From Acinetobacter celticus (GTDB lineage: Bacteria; Pseudomonadota; Gammaproteobacteria; Pseudomonadales; Moraxellaceae): 64,000 nucleotides of DNA. The position numbers and the translations under genes were made by a program. Below, one piece after another: positions 26,345 through 35,357 of this stretch. Position 1 is the first letter of the stretch; each line of letters begins with the position of its first letter. The stretch spans positions 186,001-250,000 of the forward strand of contig NZ_MBDL01000001.1 of the NCBI RefSeq assembly GCF_001707755.1, read 5' to 3'. The notes under the pieces are model-generated. The model had not been told where the DNA came from, did not search any database, and worked only from the letters and a program-made list of their open reading frames with translations.

Positions 26345-28413
26345 TGTCTAAACATACAGTATTGTTCGAATTAGGCTGTGAAGAACTTCCACCAAAAAGC
26401 CTCAAAAAATTACGCGATGCATTAAACGCTGAAACAGCAAAAGGCTTAAAAGACGCAGGCTTAGCATTCGATTCAATCGAAGCTTATGCAGCGCCACGTC
26501 GTTTAGCTTTAAAAATTGTCAATCTAGACGGTGCACAAGCCGATACGCAAAAACGTTTTGACGGCCCCGCTGTTCAAGCAGCTTTTGATGCTGAAGGCAA
26601 ACCGACACGTGCGCTTGAAGGCTTTATGCGCGGTCAAGGTATTACCGCAGATCAAGTGACAACGTTCCAAGCTGGTAAAGTTGAAAAAGTTTGCTACTTA
26701 AAAGATGTACAAGGTCAAAGCTTAGACGTTTTATTGCCACAAATTTTACAAGCTGCTTTGGACAATCTGCCAATTGCTAAACGTATGCGTTCAGCGGCAA
26801 GTCGTACTGAATTTGTCCGTCCTGTAAAATGGGTTGTTTTACTTAAAGATAACGATGTCATTGATGCAACAATTCAAGATCATCAAGCAGCTAATGTGAC
26901 TTATGGTCATCGTTTCCATGCACCTGAAGCGATTACTTTAGCGCATGCAGATGAATATCTTGCTAAATTAAAAACTGCTTATGTGATTGCAAACTTTGAA
27001 GAACGTCAAGCCATCATTGACGGTCAAGTGAAAGCGTTGGCTGATGAAGTGAATGCGATTGCGATTGTTCCAAGTGACCTACGTGATGAAGTAACTGCAT
27101 TGGTTGAATGGCCAGTTGCGCTTCGTGCGAGTTTTGAAGAACGTTTCTTAGCTGTGCCACAAGAAGCTTTAATTACCACCATGCAGGACAACCAAAAGTA
27201 TTTCTGTTTGGTGAATGCTGATAATAAACTTCAACCGTATTTCATTACCGTTTCTAACATTGAGTCTAAAGACCCTGCTCAAATTATTGAAGGTAACGAA
27301 AAAGTAGTTCGTCCACGTTTGTCAGATGCAGAATTCTTCTTCTTACAAGACCAAAAGCAACCACTTGCGTCGCGTAAAGAAAAATTAGCCAACATGGTAT
27401 TCCAAGCAGAACTTGGCACATTGTGGAACAAGTCTGAACGTATTGCCAAATTGGCCGTGGCTTTAGCGCCAATCACAGGTGCAAACCCTGCGGATGCTGA
27501 AAAGGCTGCGTTGCTTGCAAAATGCGATTTAACCTCTGAGTTGGTGGGTGAATTCCCAGAACTTCAAGGGATTGCAGGAACGTATTACGCACGTCTTGAA
27601 GGCGAAAACCATGAAGTGGCTGAAGCTTTAGGCGAACAATATTTACCTAAATTTGCAGGCGATGTTTTACCACAAACCAAAACAGGCACAACCATTGCCC
27701 TTGCCGACCGTTTAGACACGCTCACAGGTATTTTTGGTATTAACCAAGCACCAACAGGTTCTAAAGACCCGTTTGCTTTACGTCGTTCTGCCATTGGTAT
27801 TTTACGTTTAGTGACTGAAAACAACCTTGATGTGTCGATTGAAGACTTAATCAAATTGGCTTTAGCGGCGTATGGCGATGTTGTCAAAGATCACGCTAAG
27901 ACTTTGGCAGATGCTGTTAACTTCCTTGAAGGTCGTTACCGTGCCAAATATGAAGACCAAGGCGTTGCAGTTGATGTGATTCAAGCGGTTCAAGCCTTGT
28001 CACCTAAGTCTCCTTTAGATTTTGACAAACGTGTCAATGCAGTAAATCACTTCCGTAACCTGCCAGAAGCTGCGGCCCTTGCTGCAGCCAATAAGCGTGT
28101 TGCAAATATTTTAGCAAAAGAAACTGCGCCTACAGGTGAAGTGGTTGAAGCAAACTTGGTTGAAGATGCAGAAAAAGCATTGTTCGCTGAACTTGCAAAA
28201 ATTAACCCAGTGGTTCAACCATTATTTGCTGCTAAAGACTACACCGCGGCATTGTCTGCACTTGCAGCATTACGTGCACCAATTGATGCATTCTTTGAAG
28301 GCGTAATGGTCATGGCAGATGATGCTGAATTGAAAGCCAATCGCTTACGTTTATTGGCTCAGTTACGTGACTTGTTTACGAAAGTAGCTGATATTTCGGT
28401 ATTGCAGCACTAA
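26344..28413 (+). CDS. glyS: Glycine-tRNA ligase beta subunit
   Basis: This 689-residue partner of GlyQ binds tRNA-Gly and carries the anticodon-binding domain at its C-terminus. '[17 protein letters not shown]' at the N-terminus, '[14 protein letters not shown]', '[13 protein letters not shown]'-type phrasing ('[20 protein letters not shown]') and '[18 protein letters not shown]' are family signatures. A ribosome binding site (AAGGAGAG) lies inside the end of glyQ. The operon ends at a strong terminator 25 bases downstream. Confidence 0.96.
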   Translation: MSKHTVLFELGCEELPPKSLKKLRDALNAETAKGLKDAGLAFDSIEAYAAPRRLALKIVNLDGAQADTQKRFDGPAVQAAFDAEGKPTRALEGFMRGQGITADQVTTFQAGKVEKVCYLKDVQGQSLDVLLPQILQAALDNLPIAKRMRSAASRTEFVRPVKWVVLLKDNDVIDATIQDHQAANVTYGHRFHAPEAITLAHADEYLAKLKTAYVIANFEERQAIIDGQVKALADEVNAIAIVPSDLRDEVTALVEWPVALRASFEERFLAVPQEALITTMQDNQKYFCLVNADNKLQPYFITVSNIESKDPAQIIEGNEKVVRPRLSDAEFFFLQDQKQPLASRKEKLANMVFQAELGTLWNKSERIAKLAVALAPITGANPADAEKAALLAKCDLTSELVGEFPELQGIAGTYYARLEGENHEVAEALGEQYLPKFAGDVLPQTKTGTTIALADRLDTLTGIFGINQAPTGSKDPFALRRSAIGILRLVTENNLDVSIEDLIKLALAAYGDVVKDHAKTLADAVNFLEGRYRAKYEDQGVAVDVIQAVQALSPKSPLDFDKRVNAVNHFRNLPEAAALAAANKRVANILAKETAPTGEVVEANLVEDAEKALFAELAKINPVVQPLFAAKDYTAALSALAALRAPIDAFFEGVMVMADDAELKANRLRLLAQLRDLFTKVADISVLQH

Positions 28414-28437
28414 AGTCTTAAGTGATTGTAATTTAAG

Positions 28438-28470
28438 AAAAACCCCGCTATAAATTAGCGGGGTTTTTTA
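28438..28470 (+). terminator. Intrinsic terminator of glyQS
   Basis: A 13-bp stem (28438-28450 with 28456-28468) with a GC core CCCCGCTA, a 5-base loop and T6. The next gene starts only about 13 bases later, so it must have its own promoter or depend on read-through. Confidence 0.9.
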
Positions 28471-28482
28471 TTTAAAGTCACT

Positions 28483-29319
28483 ATGCAAAATATCGAAGAA
28501 TTAAGAGATAAAATCTTTTTACTACTAGGCAAGCATCTAATTCACTTTCAGACTGTAGAAATGAGATTAAAATCTTTATTAAAGCTTAATCGTACAATTA
28601 CTTTTGAAAATGAGTCATCCCCACTAGTCATAGAGCCTTCTGTTAAAAATCAAACGTTAGGTGGATTAACTACAAAAGCCTTAAATTCAATTTTTGTAAG
28701 TGGAACGGAAGAAGAAAATAAAGTTATAGATGAAACGACAAATACATTGCGTATTGATATGAACATATCATTTAATTTATGCGAACATCGTCACCAAGAA
28801 CTTAATTTTCAATTACAAGAATTTGTAGCGGATCGTAATTTTCTAGCACATCAATTTCAAGAAAAATTCAATTTATCAAAACTGGATGAATGCCAACAGG
28901 CAATCAACTACTTATTAGAATTGGAAAAAAAGCACAAACCATTTTTAGATCAATTTGAGCAGTATTGTGTAAGCGCACAAGAAGGAGTCGATACTCAAAT
29001 CTCCTACTTAAAATCTAACTTATTTAAAACTCATTTCATTTTTCCTGCAGAGGAAATTTACAAGGAAATTCAAATATTAATAGACGATAATAATAAAAAT
29101 GGCGGTTGGATTTCACTTACAACTATAGGTATATTAATTAGCAAGAAATTTCCTGATGCTAATAAAAAAATCAAAACAGAATATGGCTTCAAAAATCTTA
29201 ACGACTTAATACTTAATAGCGGACTTTTCTTACTTAAAATTGAACCAACTTCAAAGGGTGAAAAAATATTGATTCAGTTAAATTATGGTGAAGCGACATT
29301 TAAAAGAATTGAAAACTAG
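28483..29319 (+). CDS. HEPN-like plus OST-HTH/LOTUS domain protein, candidate RNA-acting factor
   Basis: This 278-residue soluble protein is not recognised as a named gene. The N-terminal half (about 1-155) is helical and holds Arg118-Asn-Phe-Leu-Ala-His123 in 'EFVADRNFLAHQF'. That is the R-x4-6-H pattern of HEPN nucleases, preceded by a long helical pair. The C-terminal part (about 189-252) fits an OST-HTH/LOTUS RNA-binding domain: 'EEIYKEIQILIDD', 'GGWISLTTIGILISKKFPD', then 'YGFKNLNDLILNSGLFLL'. LOTUS domains bind RNA, often G-quadruplexes, and bacterial examples are fused to nuclease domains. The gene is more AT- and Lys/Asn/Ile-rich than glyS, suggesting later acquisition. It has no partner antitoxin next to it. 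The LOTUS call is fairly firm, the HEPN call moderate. Confidence 0.65.
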   Translation: MQNIEELRDKIFLLLGKHLIHFQTVEMRLKSLLKLNRTITFENESSPLVIEPSVKNQTLGGLTTKALNSIFVSGTEEENKVIDETTNTLRIDMNISFNLCEHRHQELNFQLQEFVADRNFLAHQFQEKFNLSKLDECQQAINYLLELEKKHKPFLDQFEQYCVSAQEGVDTQISYLKSNLFKTHFIFPAEEIYKEIQILIDDNNKNGGWISLTTIGILISKKFPDANKKIKTEYGFKNLNDLILNSGLFLLKIEPTSKGEKILIQLNYGEATFKRIEN

Positions 29320-29386
29320 TTTTTATAGCCAACTTTAATTTGAATCCCTATACTCAAACTAACAACACTCAACAAGAAAGAACCAT

Positions 29387-29776
29387 ATGAAACTTAAAAC
29401 ACTCATTTTGACTGGTCTTGCGGGTATCGCACTTACAGCATGTACAACGGCACAAAAAGTCCAACACCTAGACCTTGGCGTATTACAAGAAGTTAATAAT
29501 TTAGACGTCTACCCCACTACCACCAAAAACAAAGCCAAACTGACTAAATTTGACGACAAATGCGTCATTGAATTTACAGGCAACCTAGAAGCAGACAAAG
29601 TCGTAGAACAATGGTCATTTAAAGGCTTAACCCTGATGACTGGCGGTTCAGCAACCTTTGCCAAAGACGGCACCAGCACCGCAAACAACTTTGACCTATA
29701 TGCACCAGACGTACAAAAGAACTTTCTTTCACTACGTAGCAATTTCCATAAAGATGCTTTAGCACAATGTGACTAA
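29387..29776 (+). CDS. Small lipoprotein of unknown function
   Basis: This 129-residue protein has a lipoprotein signal peptide (MKLKTLILTGLAGIALTAC, lipobox LTAC with Cys19), so it is predicted to be lipid-anchored. The mature part is hydrophilic and has two further Cys residues (in 'DDKCVIEF' and at the C-terminal 'ALAQCD') that could form a disulfide. No domain is recognised. It stands alone, with an inverted repeat (29788-29826) shortly after the stop. Confidence 0.75.
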   Translation: MKLKTLILTGLAGIALTACTTAQKVQHLDLGVLQEVNNLDVYPTTTKNKAKLTKFDDKCVIEFTGNLEADKVVEQWSFKGLTLMTGGSATFAKDGTSTANNFDLYAPDVQKNFLSLRSNFHKDALAQCD

Positions 29777-29787
29777 TCACACTTTAT

Positions 29788-29826
29788 TTTCATCACCTGT
29801 TTCATCAATTTTGACAGGTGATGAAA
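29788..29826. repeat. Inverted repeat after the lipoprotein gene
   Basis: A 13-bp perfect inverted repeat (29788-29800 with 29814-29826) and 13-base loop lie 11 bases after the stop. There is no clear T-tract, so it is either a weak terminator or a 3'-end stabilising hairpin. Confidence 0.5.
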
Positions 29827-29829
29827 TAT

Positions 29830-30357
29830 CTGGCACTTCAAAAAAAATAGAAATTCAAATAATAATAGACTTTCAAATACTTACATATTTCACATAGCAC
29901 GATCTAAAACTTACAGAAATAAGCCAAACGTATTTTGCATGTAAACCCTTGTGTAACTTTCAACACAAATCAACTTTTTTAAAAAATTATCTCTAAAATA
30001 GATTTCTGTCTCAAACCTACTACCTCTACAACGCACGCAGGTATAAATGGAAAAACCCATGTAAATTTAAATCCCCCTGTGGCTTAGACGCATATTTTTT
30101 GGAAAAAGTGCATCTATAGCAACAAAATAACCTGATTTTAAGCATGTATCTTCTCCAGAGATCGCTTCAGGAAGGCCCATTTTATGGGCCTTTTTTTATT
30201 GCAGACTACTTTTACAAATGACTTTACAACCAAGCTTTTAAAAGCTGTATAAATTTCGTTGCATGTTCTAGTAACTCCAAAAAGCATGCCTATAATGATT
30301 CCTTATTTTGGGCTTCATCGCCTCTGCCAGAACAACATCGATAGAGGTGCCAACAGT
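29830..30357 (+). other. Intergenic region ending in an orphan terminator; possible small RNA
   Basis: About 340 bp with no open frame precede a strong terminator (30172-30197), which belongs to no visible gene. It lies almost 400 bases after the lipoprotein gene. A small non-coding RNA of up to roughly 200 bases ending at 30197 is the simplest explanation. I could not match it to a named RNA family or place its promoter. Confidence 0.4.
30172..30197 (+). terminator. Orphan intrinsic terminator
   Basis: A 9-bp stem (30172-30180 with 30184-30192, core GGCCCAT) with a TTT loop and T7. It is well formed and too far from any upstream coding sequence to be its own 3' end. Confidence 0.8.
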
Positions 30358-30864
30358 ATGCCAATTTTCAAAAATATCACTACATTTACACTTTGTGCAG
30401 GTATGGTTTTAGCCTCTGCCTCACTTTGGGCGCAAGATGCTTGCGTACAACAACCCACTGAAAAGCCTGTAAAACCTTACGGAAAAAATCCGAATATTTT
30501 TCACGTTTGGGCCTATAAAACCCAAGAAGGTGTATTAAATACAGCGGAAAAAGTCGGAACTGCTGCTGAACGAGGCATTGCTAAAGTTAAGCCTTCAGTC
30601 GGCCAAGCTTGGGACAATACCAAAGACATTGCAGGCAACACCGTACAAAAAGCCGATGCAGGTGCACAAAAAGCCACTCAAAGTGTCAATACTAAAATTC
30701 AGGAAACCAAAGAAGCCTTAGCTGGCAAACCTAGTCAAGTGGCACCCATTGAACAGCATAGTTTAAGTGAGTCATCATCTTCATTAAACAGCAATCAGGC
30801 TGTGCCTCATACAGCAATACCAAGCAGTTCGACCACCACCGCTTATCCTGTCACTGATTTATAA
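30358..30864 (+). CDS. Exported protein with amphipathic helical repeats
   Basis: This 168-residue protein has a signal peptide (MPIFKNITTFTLCAGMVLAS, cleavage likely after 'SLWA'). The start ATG 30358 has AGAGGT upstream, whereas the open frame extends 33 codons further without support. The mature part (about 55-125) is a run of degenerate 11-residue-like helical units rich in Ala, Lys, Thr and Val ('VGTAAERGIAKVKPSVGQAW', 'AGNTVQKADAGAQKATQSVN'), followed by a Ser/Pro-rich tail. This resembles LEA- or apolipoprotein-like amphipathic helices in pattern only. Function is unknown, probably periplasmic. Confidence 0.7.
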   Translation: MPIFKNITTFTLCAGMVLASASLWAQDACVQQPTEKPVKPYGKNPNIFHVWAYKTQEGVLNTAEKVGTAAERGIAKVKPSVGQAWDNTKDIAGNTVQKADAGAQKATQSVNTKIQETKEALAGKPSQVAPIEQHSLSESSSSLNSNQAVPHTAIPSSSTTTAYPVTDL

Positions 30865-30889
30865 ACCCATTTTCATCCCTTTCAATTTC

Positions 30890-30919
30890 AAAAAGCACAG
30901 TATTTACGCTGTGCTTTTT
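30890..30919. terminator. Intrinsic terminator, usable in both directions
   Basis: An 11-bp perfect stem (30890-30900 with 30909-30919) with A5/T5 ends lies between convergent genes. Confidence 0.8.
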
Positions 30920-30957
30920 GAGGGGAAATTATTCATTTTCCAGTCAAAATAATCTGA

Positions 30958-31914
30958 TTATCCGTTTACTTTACGAATAGCTAAACCTACTTTAAATGCT
31001 TCCGTATTTTCAATCATTTGCTGCACAATACGTTGACGGGCATCGACACTGCCCCATGCACTGTGTGGGGTAATAATCAAGTTTGGAATACTACTGTCTA
31101 GCAATACATTGCCCGCTTTTGGAGGCTCGACAGTCAACACATCTGTGGCTGCACCCGCAATTTCACCTGCACGTAATGCATCCGCCAAAGCTTGTTCATT
31201 CACTATGCCACCGCGTGCGCAGTTTATTAAAAAAGCACTTTTTTTCATTTGGCTTAAAGCTTTGGTATCAATTAAATCTTGTGTATCTGGCGTTAAAGGA
31301 CAATGCAAACTTAAAAAATCGACTTGAGGTAACAGCTCTGACAAAGGCACACGTTCGGCCATTTCAGGGCGGTTCGGTAATGATGCAATCATCACTTTCA
31401 TACCAAATGCATGGGCTAATTTTGCGACTGCTTTACCCAATTCGCCATACCCCACCAGCCCCAATGTTTTGCCTGAAAGTTCAATAATAGGAAAATCGAG
31501 CAAACAAAATTGACTAGACGTGTTCCAATTGCCCTGCTGCACAGCACGGTCATATTGACGAAAAGATGTGGCTAAATTGAGCATCAGCATGAGGGTATGT
31601 TGTGCAACTGCAGCTGTACCATAACCCTGACAATTACACACCGTTACCCCTTGTTGTGTGGCTTGAGCTAAATCAATATTGTTGGTGCCTGTGGCCGAAA
31701 TTAAAATCAATTTGAGCTGTGTGCAGTGCGTTAGCGTGGTGGCAGATAACTGTACTTTATTGCTTATAATGACATCGACATGTTGTATACGTTCTATTAA
31801 TTGTTCCTGAGAAGTACTTGGGTACAATATCAACTCATCAAAAACTGCATGTAGTCCACTGAAATCCAAATCATTTTTATCTAATGATTGATAGTCTAAA
31901 TATACGGCCTTCAT
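30958..31914 (-). CDS. D-2-hydroxyacid dehydrogenase (HprA-like)
   Basis: This 318-residue NAD(P)-dependent oxidoreductase has the Rossmann motif 'LGLVGYGELGKAVAKLA', the substrate Arg in 'NCARGGIVNEQAL' and the catalytic His in 'ITPHSAWGSVDAR'. The closest functional classes are hydroxypyruvate/glycerate dehydrogenases. The exact substrate is not determined. The start MKAVYLDYQS at 31914 has a GAGGGG ribosome binding site. The eight-codon upstream extension is discarded. Confidence 0.87.
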   Translation of the reverse strand: MKAVYLDYQSLDKNDLDFSGLHAVFDELILYPSTSQEQLIERIQHVDVIISNKVQLSATTLTHCTQLKLILISATGTNNIDLAQATQQGVTVCNCQGYGTAAVAQHTLMLMLNLATSFRQYDRAVQQGNWNTSSQFCLLDFPIIELSGKTLGLVGYGELGKAVAKLAHAFGMKVMIASLPNRPEMAERVPLSELLPQVDFLSLHCPLTPDTQDLIDTKALSQMKKSAFLINCARGGIVNEQALADALRAGEIAGAATDVLTVEPPKAGNVLLDSSIPNLIITPHSAWGSVDARQRIVQQMIENTEAFKVGLAIRKVNG

Positions 31915-32017
31915 TGCATCCCCTCTTATAATCATCATCCATTGCGCTCAAATACAGCACATCAAGCATTTAAACCAAGTCAGTGCACAATTTCAAGGCA
32001 ATATACCCATCTATAAA

Positions 32018-32042
32018 TGAAAAACCCGCAACTTGGCGGGTT
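32018..32042 (-). terminator. Intrinsic terminator for the alpha/beta hydrolase-like gene
   Basis: A 7-bp GC-rich stem (32023-32029 with 32036-32042) is followed on the minus strand by a T-run. Confidence 0.75.
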
Positions 32043-32088
32043 CATATTGGTTATTCGATCATGTGCGAAGAACAAAGCAAAGTTGAAG

Positions 32089-33426
32089 TTACGCTTTTTC
32101 TGGTTGAGAGATAAATTTACTGTACTCATCCAAACTTTCAATAAAGTCTACAGCACCAAATTCGTCCGTACTTAAATTAAGTGCTTTATAGCTAATTACA
32201 TAATAATCGGCATATTTTTTCATAATTAGAGGATGCATACCAATCGACAAATCATCGTGCAATTCTAGTAATTTCATCATTTGGCGGTCATTCATCGTGA
32301 CCAAATAAGGTTGATCATTCCAGTTAATTTGTACCAAACCATTGCCTTTGGCATAAATTGGAATCAAAAATTTATGATTTAGGGCAATAGCTCCCTTCGC
32401 ATAACTTTCGACTTTTTGACTGATGATATTAAACACCAAACCATGTCCAAAACGGTCTTGCAATAAATTACGCTTTTCTTGTGGCATGTTAACTTCAATG
32501 CCCAGCTTGGCTAAATCTTGTTGATCGACCTGTTTATTACTGAACAACTCACGTAGCAATACTTGCTTTTGTTTGGCATCAAAAAACTGACCATCTAAAG
32601 CCAAGGCATTGGTTTTTAAAATATGACCTAAAGCTGAACGATGTCGAGGCAACAGATTTTCAATGACTTTACGATAATAAAATTTGCTGTTCTTTTTTAC
32701 TTGGCGCATTTTTTTATAAAAATAACTGTCTTCAAAAGGATGCAGTAAAAAGTCATGAACCAGTTCTGAACTGGCTAAAACAGCAATCGCATCGTGGTCG
32801 GTATAGGGTAAATGCAACAAATGTGCATGGGGCAACACTGGTTTTAAATGCTCAACATGCACACGGTCAGCTGCATAATAGGGGTCAAAAATAATAATGT
32901 ATTCACAATCCGCGGAAACATCTTCAGGCTTCACCTTCATATTGCCGTTTAGTTCTGGCTGATAGAACATGTTATAGCGCGTATCTTCCACATCATCGGG
33001 GTTAATTGAATATTGTGGCACCATGGCAACAACACGTTGCACATTGAACACATTCGAATATTTAATGGCAGCATAAGCCCCCATTGAACCGCCATACGCA
33101 ATCCGCTTTGTAAAAGGTGCAATCACAGCCTGAATACTGTCCAACATGGCCAAAATAGATGACTCTGGAAACCACGATTTTTGCTTAGGCATAATACCAA
33201 TGACGTTAAAATTGAATTTATGCAGTGACTTTTCTGCATTAATGTTTAAGCCTTTCGCACGCGTAATTAAATCTCCAAAGGAAAAAATTAATTCTTCAGA
33301 TGAACCTTTAAGGAAAATGACACGAATTTGTTCATCTTCAAAAATAATTTGTTTATCCATCATTACACCGTTTTCAAGTCCTTGTGCATCATTCATCAAT
33401 TTCAATACGTCGCCAAAAGTTAGCAT
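32089..33426 (-). CDS. Alpha/beta-hydrolase-like protein with a C-terminal extension
   Basis: This 445-residue soluble protein has, in its first about 240 residues, hydrolase-fold features: 'IAYGGSMGAYAAIKY' (nucleophile-elbow type G-x-S-x-G, Ser114), a candidate acid in 'YIIIFDPYYAAD' and a candidate His in 'LPYTDHDAIAVL'. The second half (about 245-445) is not recognised. It contains a basic stretch and a beta-rich end. No signal peptide is present. It is divergent from a methyltransferase gene only 43 bases away. Hydrolase activity is inferred from the motif only. Confidence 0.6.
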   Translation of the reverse strand: MLTFGDVLKLMNDAQGLENGVMMDKQIIFEDEQIRVIFLKGSSEELIFSFGDLITRAKGLNINAEKSLHKFNFNVIGIMPKQKSWFPESSILAMLDSIQAVIAPFTKRIAYGGSMGAYAAIKYSNVFNVQRVVAMVPQYSINPDDVEDTRYNMFYQPELNGNMKVKPEDVSADCEYIIIFDPYYAADRVHVEHLKPVLPHAHLLHLPYTDHDAIAVLASSELVHDFLLHPFEDSYFYKKMRQVKKNSKFYYRKVIENLLPRHRSALGHILKTNALALDGQFFDAKQKQVLLRELFSNKQVDQQDLAKLGIEVNMPQEKRNLLQDRFGHGLVFNIISQKVESYAKGAIALNHKFLIPIYAKGNGLVQINWNDQPYLVTMNDRQMMKLLELHDDLSIGMHPLIMKKYADYYVISYKALNLSTDEFGAVDFIESLDEYSKFISQPEKA

Positions 33427-33469
33427 GCAGGAGAGTATGCTATTTTATAGAGGAGTCAGGGATTAAAAA

Positions 33470-34261
33470 GTGCAGAATATGACACAATCACTCCATCCTG
33501 CAGCAAAAAAAGGGTTTAGCGCAGCTGCGGCGCTATATCAGCAAGTTCGTCCCAATTATCCTGCAGAAATCAGTCTCTGGTTGAAACAGCATTTACATTT
33601 AGGCATAACAGATACGCTAGTTGATTTAGGTACTGGTACAGGAAAATTCCTCCCGTATTTAAAAGCCATTAGCACCCAATTAATTGCTGTTGACCCAATC
33701 GCTGAAATGCTACAACAATTAAGCCAAGTACATCCCGATATTTCAGTCATTCAAGCCCCAAGCCATGCGATTCCTCTTCCAGAAAAGTCGGTTAAAGCTG
33801 TGTTTTGCGCTCAGTCTTTTCATTGGTTTGCAACCCATGAAACATTAGCTGAAATTCAACGCATTTTACAGCCCAATGGTTATTTAGTTTTAATTTGGAA
33901 TCAGCGGGATATTCAAACCAATTGGGTCAAAGCCTTGGCAGACACGCTTTCGACACTGGAAGGTGACACCCCTCGTTACCACAGTGGATTATGGAAAAAA
34001 GCCTTTGAACAACAGACATGGTTTGAACTCGAACAACAAACCACTTTTAAGCAATTACATCATGGTACAGTTGAGCAAGTGGTTTCTAAACGTTTGCTAT
34101 CGACCAGTTTTATTGCAGCCCGACCTGAAGCAGAGCAATACAAGCTGAAGTTACAATTTGAACAGACTGTTTTTGAGCTGACAGGCAAACAAGCACAGGA
34201 TGAAATTGACTTTCCTTACACCACTTTTGTTTATGTCTTTAAGAAAATAACGGAAAAATAA
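33470..34261 (+). CDS. Class I SAM-dependent methyltransferase
   Basis: This 263-residue enzyme has the SAM-binding glycine-rich motif I 'DTLVDLGTGTGKFLPYL', an acidic post-I residue in 'IAVDPIAEML', and motif 'VFCAQSFHWFA' typical of the UbiE/methyltransferase-11 type. A GTG at 33470 and an ATG at 33479 are both possible starts, and the AGGAG at 33451 is rather far from either. The next gene starts 9 bases after its stop, suggesting one transcript. The substrate is unknown. Confidence 0.85.
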   Translation: MQNMTQSLHPAAKKGFSAAAALYQQVRPNYPAEISLWLKQHLHLGITDTLVDLGTGTGKFLPYLKAISTQLIAVDPIAEMLQQLSQVHPDISVIQAPSHAIPLPEKSVKAVFCAQSFHWFATHETLAEIQRILQPNGYLVLIWNQRDIQTNWVKALADTLSTLEGDTPRYHSGLWKKAFEQQTWFELEQQTTFKQLHHGTVEQVVSKRLLSTSFIAARPEAEQYKLKLQFEQTVFELTGKQAQDEIDFPYTTFVYVFKKITEK

Positions 34262-34269
34262 GGTGCCCT

Positions 34270-34833
34270 ATGCGATTTATACGAAATGCTTTTTGGCTCT
34301 CTGCATTGGTCAGTACGACGCTCCTCGTGACAGGCTGTGAGCGTAGCCAAGAAGCAGAAAAACCATCATCTGATATTAGCCAAGATGACCAAATCATGCG
34401 TGAATTGTCTTCTGAACCCGTCAAAGTATTTGCAAAAACCCCCAATGATGTTCATGACATTCAAGCATTGGTTGACTTTGATCAGCGCTTTACCGCGGTC
34501 AGCGATGAGATGGAAGATGAACTGATGCAAATGAAAGAAAAGGGTTCATTGACGCCTGAATTTGCCACCGCACGCAAACGAGACAATATTCACTCTGCAC
34601 TCAACATGCTAAAAGAACTGGATTTAAAAACTGAGCAAGGCCGCTATATTCAAGGCTTGATGTATCAATATTGGGATCATCAAGGCAAGCTTCTCGAGTC
34701 CCAATCAAGTGCAGACAATAAAAAACCCAGTGAAAATATACAGGGCTTAGGTCAATTTATTCATGCACAGGAACAGCTAGAGCATTGGCAAACACAATAT
34801 CCTGAAACAAAAAAAGCATCTCCAACACCATAA
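34270..34833 (+). CDS. Acidic lipoprotein of unknown function
   Basis: This 187-residue protein has a lipoprotein signal (MRFIRNAFWLSALVSTTLLV then lipobox 'VTGC'). The mature protein is acidic and helical ('FDQRFTAVSDEMEDELMQMK'), with a low-complexity Ser/Pro/Lys C-terminus. It follows the methyltransferase gene by 8 bases and carries its own ribosome binding site (AAGGTG). I recognise no domain. Confidence 0.75.
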   Translation: MRFIRNAFWLSALVSTTLLVTGCERSQEAEKPSSDISQDDQIMRELSSEPVKVFAKTPNDVHDIQALVDFDQRFTAVSDEMEDELMQMKEKGSLTPEFATARKRDNIHSALNMLKELDLKTEQGRYIQGLMYQYWDHQGKLLESQSSADNKKPSENIQGLGQFIHAQEQLEHWQTQYPETKKASPTP

Positions 34834-34850
34834 AATCAATCGACCACCAT

Positions 34851-34870
34851 AAGGGTTCAATTGAACCCTT
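34851..34870. terminator. Perfect palindrome between convergent genes
   Basis: A 20-base perfect palindrome (AAGGGTTCAA and its complement) lies 18 bases after the lipoprotein stop and before the convergent GFA gene. T-tracts are weak on both sides, so termination is plausible but not certain. Confidence 0.5.
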
Positions 34871-34885
34871 GTGCGTTAGATATTT

Positions 34886-35287
34886 TTAAGGTCGTTCTGC
34901 ATATTGGGGTAAATCATCGGCAATCTGTTCCCATTCTGCTTTGGATGCGGTAAAAATATGGCAGACCGGTGACTGCGCAATTTTGGTGTCTAAAGTACCA
35001 ATTCGTAAGCGATAAAAATCAGGCGTATCGGCTTTAATACTGATGATAGGCGAACCGCAATTTCCACAAAAACAGCGCTGTGTTCCCGCACTTGATGCAT
35101 AACGTTTCAATACATCTTCACCTGCGGTTAACTTAAAGTCGGCTTTTGCAATCGGCGCATTGGTGGCGTAAGCCGTACCATTGGCTTTTCTACATTTTGA
35201 ACAATGACATTGTACAATTTCACCTATTGCACCATTCAATTCATAGTGCACTGCACCACATAAACAACTGCCCGTATACTTTTCCAT
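34886..35287 (-). CDS. GFA-family zinc protein
   Basis: This 133-residue protein has the family's zinc cysteines in order: 'GSCLCGAVHYEL', 'VQCHCSKCRKANG' and 'CFCGNCGSPIISI'. The family is named after a glutathione-dependent formaldehyde-activating enzyme, but most members, including this one, have no proven reaction. The length is normal. It lies upstream of the terminator palindrome and downstream of the flavoprotein gene. Confidence 0.87.
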   Translation of the reverse strand: MEKYTGSCLCGAVHYELNGAIGEIVQCHCSKCRKANGTAYATNAPIAKADFKLTAGEDVLKRYASSAGTQRCFCGNCGSPIISIKADTPDFYRLRIGTLDTKIAQSPVCHIFTASKAEWEQIADDLPQYAERP

Positions 35288-35357
35288 GACGCCCTTCTTC
35301 TTCTAATGACTAAAAACTCAATATGAAAATAGCATGTCTAGCCCAATAAAAATATTT

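Noticed and set aside
29990-30180. 6S RNA-like layout before the orphan terminator
   Set aside because: The length is about right, but I could not form the long closing stem and central bubble that define 6S RNA, so I left it as an unnamed candidate.
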